This document shows, piece after piece, positions 1-8,457 of a stretch of DNA of 64,000 nucleotides. Both the position numbers and the translations under genes were made by a program. Each line of letters starts with the position of its first letter. Position 1 is the first letter of the stretch. The stretch is from Rhodobacteraceae bacterium M382 (GTDB lineage: Bacteria; Pseudomonadota; Alphaproteobacteria; Rhodobacterales; Rhodobacteraceae), in the NCBI GenBank assembly GCA_025141015.1, contig CP081098.1:3540501-3604500 (forward strand), given 5' to 3'. The notes below the pieces were generated by a model. The model saw nothing but the letters and a program-made list of their open reading frames with translations. It made no database searches and was not told the origin of the DNA.

Positions 1-444
1 CTGTGACGGGGCAGTCTGCGCTTTTGGCACCGGTCCATCGGCGGCCAATTTGAAATCCAGCAGACGGTGGGTATAGTCAAATGTCGGCCCCAACACCTGC
101 CCCCCCGGAGCGTCCTTGAACGTGGCGCTGATCCGACGGTCACAGGCCATGGCCCCCGTCTCTACCGGGAGAGAATGCCCGATCCGGGGCAATGTTGTGC
201 GATAGGCGCGGATCAGGAAGATCGCTTCGATCAGATCTCCGCGTGCCTGTTTGATCGCCAACGCCGCAAGGTCGGGATCATACAGAGATCCTTCGGCCAT
301 GACCCGATGCACGGCCAGCGACAATTGTTCACGGATTTGATCCAGGCCCAGCTCGGCCACATCCGGATCGCCGCGGCGGTCCTGGGCCAGCCAGTCATGG
401 GCATTTTCAATGGCCCGCTCGCCCCCTTTGACTGAAACATACAT
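1..444 (-). CDS. phnI: PhnI, C-P lyase core subunit (N-terminal part only)
   Basis: The N-terminal ~148 residues of PhnI are present; the gene runs off the left edge of the window. The reading frame starts MYVSVKGGERAIENAH, the typical PhnI opening, and continues with an LAVHRVMAEGSLYDP-type segment. PhnI belongs to the PhnGHIJ core; with PhnG, H and L it makes the 5-phosphoribosyl-alkylphosphonate intermediate from ATP and a phosphonate. Its ATG overlaps the TGA of phnH (TGATG), so the two are translationally coupled. The order phnG-phnH-phnI matches other alphaproteobacteria, and phnJ would be expected just outside the window. Confidence 0.9.
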   Translation of the reverse strand, partial: MYVSVKGGERAIENAHDWLAQDRRGDPDVAELGLDQIREQLSLAVHRVMAEGSLYDPDLAALAIKQARGDLIEAIFLIRAYRTTLPRIGHSLPVETGAMACDRRISATFKDAPGGQVLGPTFDYTHRLLDFKLAADGPVPKAQTAPSQ

Positions 445-1010
445 CAGCGTTCCTCCACTCGGGTCGATCGCGGCAACGCCGCAAGGCTGGAACCAGCAGT
501 GAAATAGAAATCCAGCCCCAGCGGAAAAAGGGCCCGATTGGCGACAAAGGCGGCAGTCTCTGGCAGCGACAGATTTGCCGCCTCCCTGATCCCCGGCCCG
601 GTCAGACGCGCGCCTTGTTGGTTCAGGTGCTCCACTTCGACAATGACCGTGGCAGAGCGATCCGGGTATTCTGGTGTGCCAATTGGCAAAAGCGGCAATG
701 GAAGCCCCGACCAGCGACCCACTGCGAATTGAGCTGAATCCGGTTCAACAATGGGAGCGCCGATATGAAACGCCACCCAGTTGCGGATATCCGGTGTGTC
801 GAACCCGTCCGCCAGAAACAGGCGCGTATCCTGATCGCATAATGTCAGCAGCAACGTGGCAGCCGCCCGCGACATCGGGGCCGGAGCCTGTGCCCCTTGA
901 ATGGTCTCGATGTTTCCGGGTCGTGCCATCACGGACAGCGCCGCACGAAAGGCAGTGGCGGATTGAACTGGCGGGTTGTCAAACCCTCCTTGCAGGCTCT
1001 GATCCAGCAT
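444..1010 (-). CDS. phnH: PhnH, C-P lyase subunit
   Basis: A 188-residue protein with the PhnH signature: an N-terminal FRAALSVMARPG segment, a central LLLTLCDQDT segment and FPLGLDFYF near the C-terminus. PhnH is a subunit of the C-P lyase core complex needed for growth on alkylphosphonates. The start codon overlaps the last base of phnG and the stop overlaps phnI, so it is the middle gene of a tight phnG-H-I operon. Length and order are normal for the family. Confidence 0.93.
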   Translation of the reverse strand: MLDQSLQGGFDNPPVQSATAFRAALSVMARPGNIETIQGAQAPAPMSRAAATLLLTLCDQDTRLFLADGFDTPDIRNWVAFHIGAPIVEPDSAQFAVGRWSGLPLPLLPIGTPEYPDRSATVIVEVEHLNQQGARLTGPGIREAANLSLPETAAFVANRALFPLGLDFYFTAGSSLAALPRSTRVEER

Positions 1011-1465
1011 CAGTCTTCTCCTCGTGCCATTGTAAAAAATTCAACCTTCGTGGCCGCAGCATGTGCAGCACGGTCTTGTGCACGGCTGGTGGCCTCGCTG
1101 GCCAAGGGCCCCAGAATTTGAACTTCGATTTCGTCGGCACGGGGCGTCTGCATCAGCGCATCAACCAAAGCGGCGCGTCCGGCGTGATCACGGTCACGCC
1201 CCTGCACATAGCCATGCCCGACCTCTCCACTGTCAATTCTCAGCGCACACCGGGTCACAGTCATTTCGCCCAGGTTAAACGGCGCACCTGTGCCCCCCAT
1301 TCGGCCCTGCACCATGACACCGCCCGTTTCCGGCACCCTTAACCAACTGTGGTCAGGATGATCCCCAAGACCATCCAGCAGCATTTGCAGCCGTAAGGGG
1401 GAGGCTTTGGCAAGCAGGCTCATCCAGCGCTTGCGTTCCGGTTCCGTGATCGCGGGGTTGGTCAT
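1010..1465 (-). CDS. phnG: PhnG, C-P lyase subunit
   Basis: About 151 residues from the chosen ATG at 1463-1465 (MTNPAITEPE). The frame is open another 12 codons upstream, but those codons lie inside the PhnF operator, so the internal Met is preferred. The WMSLLAKA motif, the VPETGGVMVQGRMGG segment and the G-x-GYVQGRDRDHA stretch are typical of PhnG. First gene of the leftward C-P lyase operon; its promoter region is shared with the divergent repressor gene phnF, which suggests direct repression by PhnF. Confidence 0.92.
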   Translation of the reverse strand: MTNPAITEPERKRWMSLLAKASPLRLQMLLDGLGDHPDHSWLRVPETGGVMVQGRMGGTGAPFNLGEMTVTRCALRIDSGEVGHGYVQGRDRDHAGRAALVDALMQTPRADEIEVQILGPLASEATSRAQDRAAHAAATKVEFFTMARGED

Positions 1466-1478
1466 TATACACCTTGCC

Positions 1479-1512
1479 GATTTGTCTAGATAACTATACA
1501 ACTAGACAAATC
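1479..1512. promoter_or_regulatory. Perfect inverted repeat between phnG and phnF, likely PhnF operator
   Basis: Arms GATTTGTCTAG (1479-1489) and CTAGACAAATC (1502-1512) are exact reverse complements around a 12-base spacer. The centre also holds CTATAC, so there are three related GT-x-TAG/CTA-x-AC half-sites, the kind bound by HutC-type GntR repressors. The site lies 14 bases upstream of the phnG start and 57 upstream of phnF, so one repressor could control both directions. Assignment to PhnF is inferred from position. Confidence 0.75.
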
Positions 1513-1569
1513 ATTACGGACCCGATGTACATTCGGCAAGTCGTTTACTGTGAAATTTTGGTGACAGGC

Positions 1570-2280
1570 ATGACCCGCATTCCAGTTTGGAAAACCATCA
1601 CGACCACATTGGATGATGACATCGCCAATGGTCATTATTGCACCGGGGACAAGCTGCCGACCGAAGCTGCGCTTGCAGTACGCTTTGGGGTCAACCGGCA
1701 TACGGTGCGCCGTGCCCTGGCTGATATGGCAGATCGCGGGATCGTCCGGTCCCGACGCGGTGCCGGGGTCTTTGTCGAGACCCCACCCGCCGATTACCCG
1801 ATCGGGAAACGGGTTCGGTTCCACCAAAACATTCGCGCAACCGGACGGTTACCGGCCAAACAGATGCTGCGTCTGGAAACCCGCACCTGCGCGCCCGGAG
1901 AAGCCAAGGCGTTGGACCTGGCGGTGGGCGACCCGGTGTTGGTCTACGAGGGGCTTTCCCTGTCAGGCAACGCGCCGATTGCACATTTCCTAAGCATTTT
2001 CCCACAGACCCGCGTCCCAAATCTCGCAGAAACCTTTGCCACGGTCACATCGGTCACCGAAGCCCTGCGCCGCAATGGGATTGACGATTACACCCGCCGC
2101 GACACCCGGATTTCAGCAGAATTGGCCGATACGGTTCAGGCCCTGCATCTTCGGGTGCGCGAAGGTGCCCCCCTGCTCAAATCGGTGGGCATCAATGTCA
2201 CCGCCGACGGCCTCCCCATCGAGCTGGGAAAGACCTGGTTCGCAGCAGATCGGATCACGTTGACGGTGGCGAACGACTGA
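1570..2280 (+). CDS. phnF: PhnF, GntR/HutC-family repressor of phosphonate genes
   Basis: A 236-residue regulator. Residues ~1-75 form a winged helix-turn-helix (KLPTEAALAVRFGVNRHTVR is the recognition-helix region) and the rest is a UTRA ligand-binding domain beginning at RVRFHQNIRATGRLPA. The ATG at 1570 is chosen because it aligns with the usual short N-terminus; the frame stays open upstream into the operator. It sits divergently from phnGHI, the usual position of PhnF, and its 3' end overlaps the convergent transferase gene by 26 bases. Confidence 0.88.
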   Translation: MTRIPVWKTITTTLDDDIANGHYCTGDKLPTEAALAVRFGVNRHTVRRALADMADRGIVRSRRGAGVFVETPPADYPIGKRVRFHQNIRATGRLPAKQMLRLETRTCAPGEAKALDLAVGDPVLVYEGLSLSGNAPIAHFLSIFPQTRVPNLAETFATVTSVTEALRRNGIDDYTRRDTRISAELADTVQALHLRVREGAPLLKSVGINVTADGLPIELGKTWFAADRITLTVAND

Positions 2281-2896
2281 CGGTTTCATATTTTTCCAGA
2301 AACGCCTGGATCGGCAACGACCGGAAGTCTTCCAGACGATGGTGCAAGGTTTCGTGATCCCAATTCCACCATGCCATCGCCATCAACCGGTCTGCGATCT
2401 GCGGGGCAAAGCGCGCCCGGATAGGCTTTGCCGGGACCCCCGCAACAATCGTGTAAGGAGCGACATTCCGTGTCACCACGGCCTGTGTTGCGACAACGGC
2501 TCCGTCACCGATGGTGATATCCGGCCGGATAACAGCGCCATGTCCGATCCAAGTGTCATTCCCGATCCGCGTTCGGCGCGATTTGCGATGTGCCATGAAC
2601 GTCTGATCCATGTCGGCCCCATCGAAATAATCCGATGACCGATACAGAAAATGGTGCTGGGATGCCTGCTGCATCGGGTGATCGGTCGGGCCGATACGGG
2701 CAAAGCTCGCGATATTGCAGAACTTTCCGACACTGGCGTTGGCAATGTCTGCAAACCGGTCACAATAGGAATAATCGCCGATTTCGGAGAAGCTGAGCCT
2801 GCTGCCCTGCCCGATTTCCACATAGCGGCCAAACGTCGTTTCTGTGATCTGGCAACCTGAATGGAGGACAGGGCTCTGTGCGCAAAGCCTGCTCAT
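2255..2896 (-). CDS. Left-handed beta-helix acyltransferase of the phn locus
   Basis: About 213 residues of hexapeptide repeats (IGNDTWIGHGAVIRPDITIGDGAVVATQAVV) ending in a YTIVAGVPAKPIR motif, as in the xenobiotic acetyltransferase/DapH group. A hexapeptide-repeat family is known as a regular member of phosphonate clusters, but its substrate is not established. The start ATG overlaps the TAA of phnE2 (TAATG), so it is co-transcribed with the phosphonate importer. It could modify an aminoalkylphosphonate or protect the cell from one; that is inference. Confidence 0.85.
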   Translation of the reverse strand: MSRLCAQSPVLHSGCQITETTFGRYVEIGQGSRLSFSEIGDYSYCDRFADIANASVGKFCNIASFARIGPTDHPMQQASQHHFLYRSSDYFDGADMDQTFMAHRKSRRTRIGNDTWIGHGAVIRPDITIGDGAVVATQAVVTRNVAPYTIVAGVPAKPIRARFAPQIADRLMAMAWWNWDHETLHHRLEDFRSLPIQAFLEKYETVSRSPPST

Positions 2897-4200
2897 TATT
2901 CCCCCTTGATGAGACGACGTCTCAACCACCCGGAAAAGCTATCCATCATCATCACCATCAGAATGATGAGCACGATGTAATAGGTGACCTCTTCCCAATC
3001 CTTCTGCGTGATCATCGCCTGTGTCAGCAGCAGGCCGATGCCACCGCCGGTGATTGCACCGATGATCGTGGCTGATCTGGTATTGGACTCGAGGTAGTAC
3101 AACACCTGACTGAGCAGAACCGGCGTGACTTGAGGGATCACCCCAAACCGATACCGCTGGATCGTTTTGGCTCCGGTTGAGGCCACGCCTTCAATCTGTT
3201 TTTCATCGACATTTTCCAATGCCTCAGAGAACATTTTGCCAAAGCTACCCGTGTCGGTCAGCAGGATCGCCAGCGCACCAGTCATCGGTCCGGGACCAAA
3301 GGCCCGCGACAACACGATGGTCCAGATCAACCCATCGACACCCCGCAGGAAATCGAACACCCTGCGAATACCAAAACGAGCGGCCCAAAAGGGGGAGAAA
3401 TTGCTGGCGGCAAGAAAACCAAGCGGCAAGGCAACAATCGCAGCACCGAATGTGCCCAGAAATGCCATCAGGATGGTTTCAAACATCGCCCAGGCCACAT
3501 CTGCATGACGCCACATTTCGTTGAACCAGAAATCATTCCAGGCACCCGCAATGTTGGAGCGGGTGGGATCAATCTGTTCACCGAACAGGATCTGTAACGG
3601 GCCATGTCCGTAATAGGGGCTCTTCAGCGTAAAGAAGAACAGCTCCCAACCGGGGAAATAGTTGAACACTTCGGTCTTGTTGCGGGTCAAAGACACGCGG
3701 CCTTCGGGCGTGGTGATCGCCAGGCGGGTTTTGGACAGGGAAATCCAGCCCGGAATATCACCGGTCAGATTGGTGACGACCTTGCGCCCCTGTATGGCTG
3801 CTTCGATCGTGCCAAAACCCGGGATTTCGTAGCGCAAACCATTGCCCGGCAAAAAGTACACAGCATGCCCAGAGCCCAGATCGACCTGGGTCGTGGTGCC
3901 GTCCAGCGTCACCCACTCAGGTGCCGTTCCCTGCGGATACTGCCCTTTGCGTTCACCTTCGATCGCGGCGCTGATCTCGCCTGTTCGATTGTCGCGTGTG
4001 ACGTGGGTCTTGTGGCTCCACGCATCACGGGTCAGCGTCTGGGCATTGTCCCAGCGGGCCCGTTCGGCAAGGCCGGGAATATCGAAGGCAAAGAAGACAT
4101 AGACCAAGTAGGCCAGAATGACTGCGGGCAGCCCCAGCGTGAACAGACGTTTGCGCAGGAACAGACGGTCGGCAGAGGCGTATAGATCGACGGATGCCAT
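2896..4200 (-). CDS. phnE: PhnE2, phosphonate ABC transporter permease (long form)
   Basis: A 434-residue inner-membrane permease. One membrane segment (~20-40) is followed by ~170 mostly polar residues, then the permease core with the EAA loop ENVDEKQIEGVASTGA. The C-terminal half is the usual PhnE; the N-terminal soluble stretch makes it much longer than the neighbouring 286-residue PhnE1. Long/short PhnE pairs are known in alphaproteobacteria. It starts one base after the phnE1 stop, so the two are likely paired subunits of one importer. Confidence 0.9.
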   Translation of the reverse strand: MASVDLYASADRLFLRKRLFTLGLPAVILAYLVYVFFAFDIPGLAERARWDNAQTLTRDAWSHKTHVTRDNRTGEISAAIEGERKGQYPQGTAPEWVTLDGTTTQVDLGSGHAVYFLPGNGLRYEIPGFGTIEAAIQGRKVVTNLTGDIPGWISLSKTRLAITTPEGRVSLTRNKTEVFNYFPGWELFFFTLKSPYYGHGPLQILFGEQIDPTRSNIAGAWNDFWFNEMWRHADVAWAMFETILMAFLGTFGAAIVALPLGFLAASNFSPFWAARFGIRRVFDFLRGVDGLIWTIVLSRAFGPGPMTGALAILLTDTGSFGKMFSEALENVDEKQIEGVASTGAKTIQRYRFGVIPQVTPVLLSQVLYYLESNTRSATIIGAITGGGIGLLLTQAMITQKDWEEVTYYIVLIILMVMMMDSFSGWLRRRLIKGE

Positions 4201-4201
4201 A

Positions 4202-5062
4202 TCAGTGGCCTCCCTTATGTGTCAGCCCGTTGCGCACATGGCTCGATAGCTGGTCAAAGATGACGATGGTGACGAACAGCAGGATAAAGATCGCGGCGGC
4301 TTCGTCGTATTTCCCCAAACCCCAGCTCATCGCGTTCTTGAGCTCGTATCCGATGCCGCCCGCACCAACAAAGCCCAGAATGGCCGAGGCCCGGATGTTG
4401 ATTTCGAACCTCAGCAAGGCATAGCTGAAATAGTTGGGCGCGACCTGGGGGAGAACACCCAGAAACATCCGCTGGAACCAGCTTGCCCCGACAGACGACA
4501 GTCCTTCGACCGGCTTCAAATCGGCATTTTCATTCACTTCGGAGAACAATTTGCCCAGCGCTCCGGCGGTGTGAAACGCGATTGCGATCATCGCAGGCAC
4601 CGGTCCACCACCCAGAATAAAGATCAAAACCAGCGCAATCACGATTTCAGGGATCGCCCGCATGATGTCCATCGTCCGGCGAAACAGTGAGATCAGACGG
4701 GGCCAGCGTGCCAACCCGCGCGTCGAAAGCAGCGACAGGACAATTGCGAACCCTGCCCCGATCATCGTCGAAACAGCCGCGATATTGATTGTTTCAATCA
4801 AGGCCGGGAGATAGGTCAGAAAATGCCCCGGAAGTTGATCCAGCTTGGGAAGCGTATCGGCCAGCACATCCGCCGGGAAATCCAGAATATTCGGCAACCC
4901 GGCCCAGAATCCACCGGCATTACGGTCGTCGGCCAGCATGAAGCCGGAAATCAGCAACAGGGCAAACACCCCAAGCATCAACCCGCCATATAACCGCTTG
5001 CGCTGAATGAGAGCCAAATAATGGCTGCGGGTGGTCTCCAGTTGGTCGGCGGTATGGCTCAT
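4202..5062 (-). CDS. phnE: PhnE1, phosphonate ABC transporter permease
   Basis: A 286-residue permease with about six membrane segments and an EAA-type loop (NENADLKPVEGLSSVGAS). It closely parallels the C-terminal half of PhnE2, including the GGGIGY/GGIGL region near the end. It lies between phnD and phnE2 and would form the membrane channel together with PhnE2. Standard length for PhnE. Confidence 0.92.
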   Translation of the reverse strand: MSHTADQLETTRSHYLALIQRKRLYGGLMLGVFALLLISGFMLADDRNAGGFWAGLPNILDFPADVLADTLPKLDQLPGHFLTYLPALIETINIAAVSTMIGAGFAIVLSLLSTRGLARWPRLISLFRRTMDIMRAIPEIVIALVLIFILGGGPVPAMIAIAFHTAGALGKLFSEVNENADLKPVEGLSSVGASWFQRMFLGVLPQVAPNYFSYALLRFEINIRASAILGFVGAGGIGYELKNAMSWGLGKYDEAAAIFILLFVTIVIFDQLSSHVRNGLTHKGGH

Positions 5063-5088
5063 GGCAGGGTGTTTCCATCAAAGAAACA

Positions 5089-5112
5089 GCCCCACGCAAA
5101 ATCGCGCGGGGC
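5089..5112 (-). other. GC-rich hairpin between phnD and phnE1
   Basis: Arms GCCCCACGC (5089-5097) and GCGCGGGGC (5104-5112) pair over 8 of 9 positions with a 6-base loop; in the minus-strand RNA the odd pair is a G-U. There is no T-run, so it is more likely an mRNA-stabilising or partial-attenuation stem that raises the level of the binding protein PhnD over the permeases. Confidence 0.55.
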
Positions 5113-5130
5113 CATAAGGTTGGTATTGAA

Positions 5131-6033
5131 TTAGTTTGATTTCAGCTTGCGTGCTTCGATGATGACTTCGTATGCGTCATGACCGATCGGCATGACGCCT
5201 TTGGCCTCACCCGACAGAACGCCATAGGCACATTCGGGGTCCATCGCAGGTAGCGACGCCATCAGCGCCGTGAATTTGACTTTCACGTCTTCTGGCAAAT
5301 CCTTGCGCAGAACAATCGGGCCTTCTGGGATCGGCTTGGACTGCCAGATTTGCACCAGGTCGTTCATGTCAACCAGGCCAGCATCAACCGCACGACGCAG
5401 CGCGCCCGAATTGTAGCCGTCTTCCCATTCACCCAGACCGTCGGCCCAGGTCACGCCGCCGTCCACATCGCCTGCATTTACCGCAACGATGGTCTGTTCG
5501 TGACCGCCGGTAAATTTCACTTCACCAAAATAGTCGCCCGACGTCATGGTCGATCCGGTTGCTTCGGGAATTTCGATCGACGGGATCAGGAAGCCGCTGG
5601 TCGAGTTGGGATCGCCAAAGCCAAAGACTTTGCCTTTCATGTCGTCCAACGATGAAATGCCGCTGTCCTTGCGGGCAAAGCCAACCGAGTAATAGCCATA
5701 GCCACCATCATTGTTGACTTTGACCAGGATCGGCTCGACCGCTTCGGGGTCAGACAAATAGGTTTTGGCATAGCCCGAGGCACCCAGCCACGCCATGTCA
5801 ATGGTACCACCCAGCAAGCCCTGGATCACGCCATTATAGTCGGCCGGCGCGAACAGTTTGGTTTCCACCCCCAGCAACTCTTCGGTTTTGGCGCGCAGGC
5901 ACTCGTTGTTGTTCAGACGGTCCTGTGCGTTTTCACCGCCCAGGAGGCCGATATTGAACGATTCGATGTCGGCGGCCAGGATCGGTGTGGCCAGAGCGGT
6001 GGATGCCAATGCGGCAGCGATCAGATTTTTCAT
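5131..6033 (-). CDS. phnD: PhnD, periplasmic phosphonate-binding protein
   Basis: A 300-residue protein starting MKNLIAAALASTALA with a clear signal peptide cut near A-D. The frame is open 60 codons upstream without coding character, so the internal ATG at 6033 is used. Motifs typical of PhnD include FNIGLLGGENAQDR, the YNGVIQGLLGGTIDMAWLG segment, and FGFGDPNSTSG, the phosphonate-contacting loop. It delivers phosphonates to PhnE1/PhnE2/PhnC. It lies 82 bases after phnC, leaving room for its own ribosome site. Confidence 0.95.
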   Translation of the reverse strand: MKNLIAAALASTALATPILAADIESFNIGLLGGENAQDRLNNNECLRAKTEELLGVETKLFAPADYNGVIQGLLGGTIDMAWLGASGYAKTYLSDPEAVEPILVKVNNDGGYGYYSVGFARKDSGISSLDDMKGKVFGFGDPNSTSGFLIPSIEIPEATGSTMTSGDYFGEVKFTGGHEQTIVAVNAGDVDGGVTWADGLGEWEDGYNSGALRRAVDAGLVDMNDLVQIWQSKPIPEGPIVLRKDLPEDVKVKFTALMASLPAMDPECAYGVLSGEAKGVMPIGHDAYEVIIEARKLKSN

Positions 6034-6115
6034 GATGTTTTCTTTCCAGGTTAAGTGAAGTCTGTTGCAGAAAGTTTGGAGTGGGGTTCGCAATGCGCGC
6101 GCCCTGCAGGGGGTG

Positions 6116-6934
6116 TCAGGCGAATTCAGGCAAGACGACCTTGGGCGGGACCAGTGCCGGCTCACGAATTTCCGTAGATGTGGCCGCTTCGGAAAAGTCA
6201 TCCCCTGCGCCATAGATGTCCCGGGCCACGCCGGTGGTCAGCTGTTCGGGCGTACCATCAAATACAATGCGCCCATCGCGCATTCCGATAACCCGGTCGC
6301 AATAGCGCCGTGCCGTGTCCAAGGTGTGCAGATTGGCCAGAACAGTGCGCCCGTCTTCTTCGTGAATGCGGCGCAGGGCCTCCATCACGGTTTGCGCGTT
6401 CATCGGGTCCAGCGATGCGATCGGTTCATCCGCAAGAATGATCCGGGGATCCTGCATCAACGCACGGGCGATCGCGACGCGCTGTTGCTGCCCCCCCGAC
6501 AGGGCTTCGGCCCTTTTGGGAGCATGATCCGCCATGCCCAATCGGTCCAGAATATCAATGGCCTGGTGGATGTCCGATTTGGGAAACAGGTTAAACACAG
6601 TCGTCAGGGTTGATCGTTTGCCCAATGTGCCGTGCAAAACGTTTGAAACCACATCCATTCGCGGCACCAGATTGAATTGCTGAAAGATCATCGCGCAGGA
6701 CGCTTGCCACGCACGTCGGTCCTTGCCCCTCAGCGTGGTCACATCCGTGCCTTCAAACAGAATGCGCCCCGTTGTGGCATCCGTCAGCCGATTGATCATG
6801 CGCAGCAATGTGGATTTGCCCGCCCCGGACCGTCCGATCACTCCAATCATCGCCGGGCGGTCGATCGAAAAGCTCGCATTGTCGACGGCCGCATTTGCGC
6901 CGAAACGTTTGGTCAGATTCTCTACGGTCAGCAT
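6116..6934 (-). CDS. phnC: PhnC, phosphonate ABC transporter ATPase
   Basis: A 272-residue ATPase with Walker [10 protein letters not shown], signature [13 protein letters not shown], Walker [14 protein letters not shown] and a switch His in [10 protein letters not shown]. The residues before and after these motifs match PhnC rather than generic amino-acid importers. It is the first gene of the phnC-D-E1-E2-transferase operon and lies behind a candidate Pho box. Confidence 0.94.
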   Translation of the reverse strand: MLTVENLTKRFGANAAVDNASFSIDRPAMIGVIGRSGAGKSTLLRMINRLTDATTGRILFEGTDVTTLRGKDRRAWQASCAMIFQQFNLVPRMDVVSNVLHGTLGKRSTLTTVFNLFPKSDIHQAIDILDRLGMADHAPKRAEALSGGQQQRVAIARALMQDPRIILADEPIASLDPMNAQTVMEALRRIHEEDGRTVLANLHTLDTARRYCDRVIGMRDGRIVFDGTPEQLTTGVARDIYGAGDDFSEAATSTEIREPALVPPKVVLPEFA

Positions 6935-6975
6935 ATTTGCCCCCAGTTAACTCCGGGGGACATGGCAAGACTTCC

Positions 6976-6993
6976 GTTGCAATTGCATGACGG
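6976..6993 (-). promoter_or_regulatory. Candidate Pho box upstream of phnC
   Basis: Read on the minus strand the site is CCGTCATGCAATTGCAAC: two 7-mers, CCGTCAT and TTGCAAC, spaced 11 bases apart. They match the PhoB half-site consensus CTGTCAT/CTGTAAC at 6 of 7 and 5 of 7. It ends 41 bases before the phnC start, a normal distance for a PhoB site that replaces the -35. Phosphate-starvation control is known for phn operons. Confidence 0.45.
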
Positions 6994-7251
6994 TTTCTTG
7001 AATGTTTTGTAAATGGAGGGGGCATGGCTTCATTTTGGATGATGCCAAATCGCCAACCCAATCGCCAAAGGTCGCCACGGTTTGACGGGCCTCTCCAGGT
7101 TTTCCGAACCGAGCAAGCCAATTGCCCGAAAGCCACCAACTGGCTAAGCTCTACCAGGGGGGCTCCTATACATTTTTGAAAAGCGCGGTTGTCAGCGGCG
7201 GCCGGAACTTGAGACGGGAATTTAAACGCATCAACATAGGGAAGCAGCAAA

Positions 7252-8199
7252 ATGGCATTTAAACTGGACTTGGTAGAGGTCGCACACGGCCTGGGCTTTC
7301 CCGAAGGGCCCGTTGCAATGAACGACGGTTCGGTACTGTTCGTCGACATTGAAAAAGAAACCCTGGTGCGCCTGGAGCCCAGTGGCGCACGTCATGATGT
7401 CGCGGAGATCCCCGGTGGCCCAAACGGCGTAGCAATCGGGCCCGATGGTGCGGCCTATGTCTGCAACAACGGCGGCGTCTATTGTTTCAAGAACGCCGGC
7501 CCTGGTGGGGTGAACATCCCTCTTCCTGATCCAGAACATTACACCGGTGGCTTGATCCAGAGGGTGGATCTGACGTCTGGTGAGGTTACGCCCTTGTACA
7601 CGGAATGTGACAGCAAACGGCTTCTGGCCCCCGACGACATCGTTTTTGACAAGGCCAAAGGGTTCTGGTTCACCGAAACCGGCATTCAGGATGATGAAAC
7701 CCTTCGCAAGGGGGGGCTGTATTATGCGACGACAGATGGATCGTCGATTGTGCGGATGGCCACGATTCCGATGGCAAACGGTGTTGGGCTATCGCCTGAT
7801 GGAGACACCGTTTTTGTGTCGGATACGATTTTCGGGCGGCTCTGGAAGATGAAGATCAAAAGAGACAGCAGTGGTAACCCGGTTGGTCTGGACGATGGAC
7901 CAATCCAGGGCATCATGCCCGGTGAAGTCGTCCAAACCCTTCCAGGGTTTCAGTGGCTCGACAGCCTCAAGGTCGAAGCGGATGGCCGCGTCTGTGTTGG
8001 TACGATCTTTACCGGAGGTATCACCATTTTTGAAATGGATGGCACGACCGAGCATGTCGATGTACCGGATATTTTCACCACCAATATGTGCTTTGGCGGC
8101 GAAGACATGATGGATATGTGGATCACAGCGTCCAGTACCGGAAAAATCTACAAGACCCGCTGGCCACGCCCCGGTCTGAAGCTGGAATTCACAGCATAG
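7252..8199 (+). CDS. SMP-30/gluconolactonase-family beta-propeller
   Basis: A 315-residue protein without signal peptide and with six-blade propeller features: FPEGPV near the N-terminus supplies the metal-ligand Glu, GGPNGVAIGPDG the next ligand region, then VGLSPDGDTVFVSDT. This family hydrolyses sugar lactones or related esters. The gene stands alone, is divergent from phnC, and is followed by a strong hairpin. The actual substrate cannot be read from the sequence. Confidence 0.82.
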   Translation: MAFKLDLVEVAHGLGFPEGPVAMNDGSVLFVDIEKETLVRLEPSGARHDVAEIPGGPNGVAIGPDGAAYVCNNGGVYCFKNAGPGGVNIPLPDPEHYTGGLIQRVDLTSGEVTPLYTECDSKRLLAPDDIVFDKAKGFWFTETGIQDDETLRKGGLYYATTDGSSIVRMATIPMANGVGLSPDGDTVFVSDTIFGRLWKMKIKRDSSGNPVGLDDGPIQGIMPGEVVQTLPGFQWLDSLKVEADGRVCVGTIFTGGITIFEMDGTTEHVDVPDIFTTNMCFGGEDMMDMWITASSTGKIYKTRWPRPGLKLEFTA

Positions 8200-8231
8200 T
8201 TTGTTGCCCTTTTTTTCGGACTACGTAGACG

Positions 8232-8261
8232 GTAAAAGGGCGCATCACAGCGCCCTTTTAC
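8232..8261 (+). terminator. Intrinsic terminator after the SMP-30 gene
   Basis: A perfect 12-bp stem, GTAAAAGGGCGC (8232-8243) and GCGCCCTTTTAC (8250-8261), with the 6-base loop ATCACA. The 3' arm itself carries the T-run. It lies 33 bases after the stop. Confidence 0.8.
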
Positions 8262-8457
8262 ACTGCGATGTCTTGCGCTCCCAAACAGGCCACAACGCAA
8301 AACAGGCGTATTTGCCCGTGGCGTTCAGGTCTTTTGGCACCCGCATTGCGCTCCTGTTTCTTCTGGCCCTGCGCATAGGTTGAAAAGACCATCGCCCAGC
8401 CTGATCAGGCCAAGCTTTGCTAGCGTTTCCATCAGGATATTGTAAAATATCTTAATA

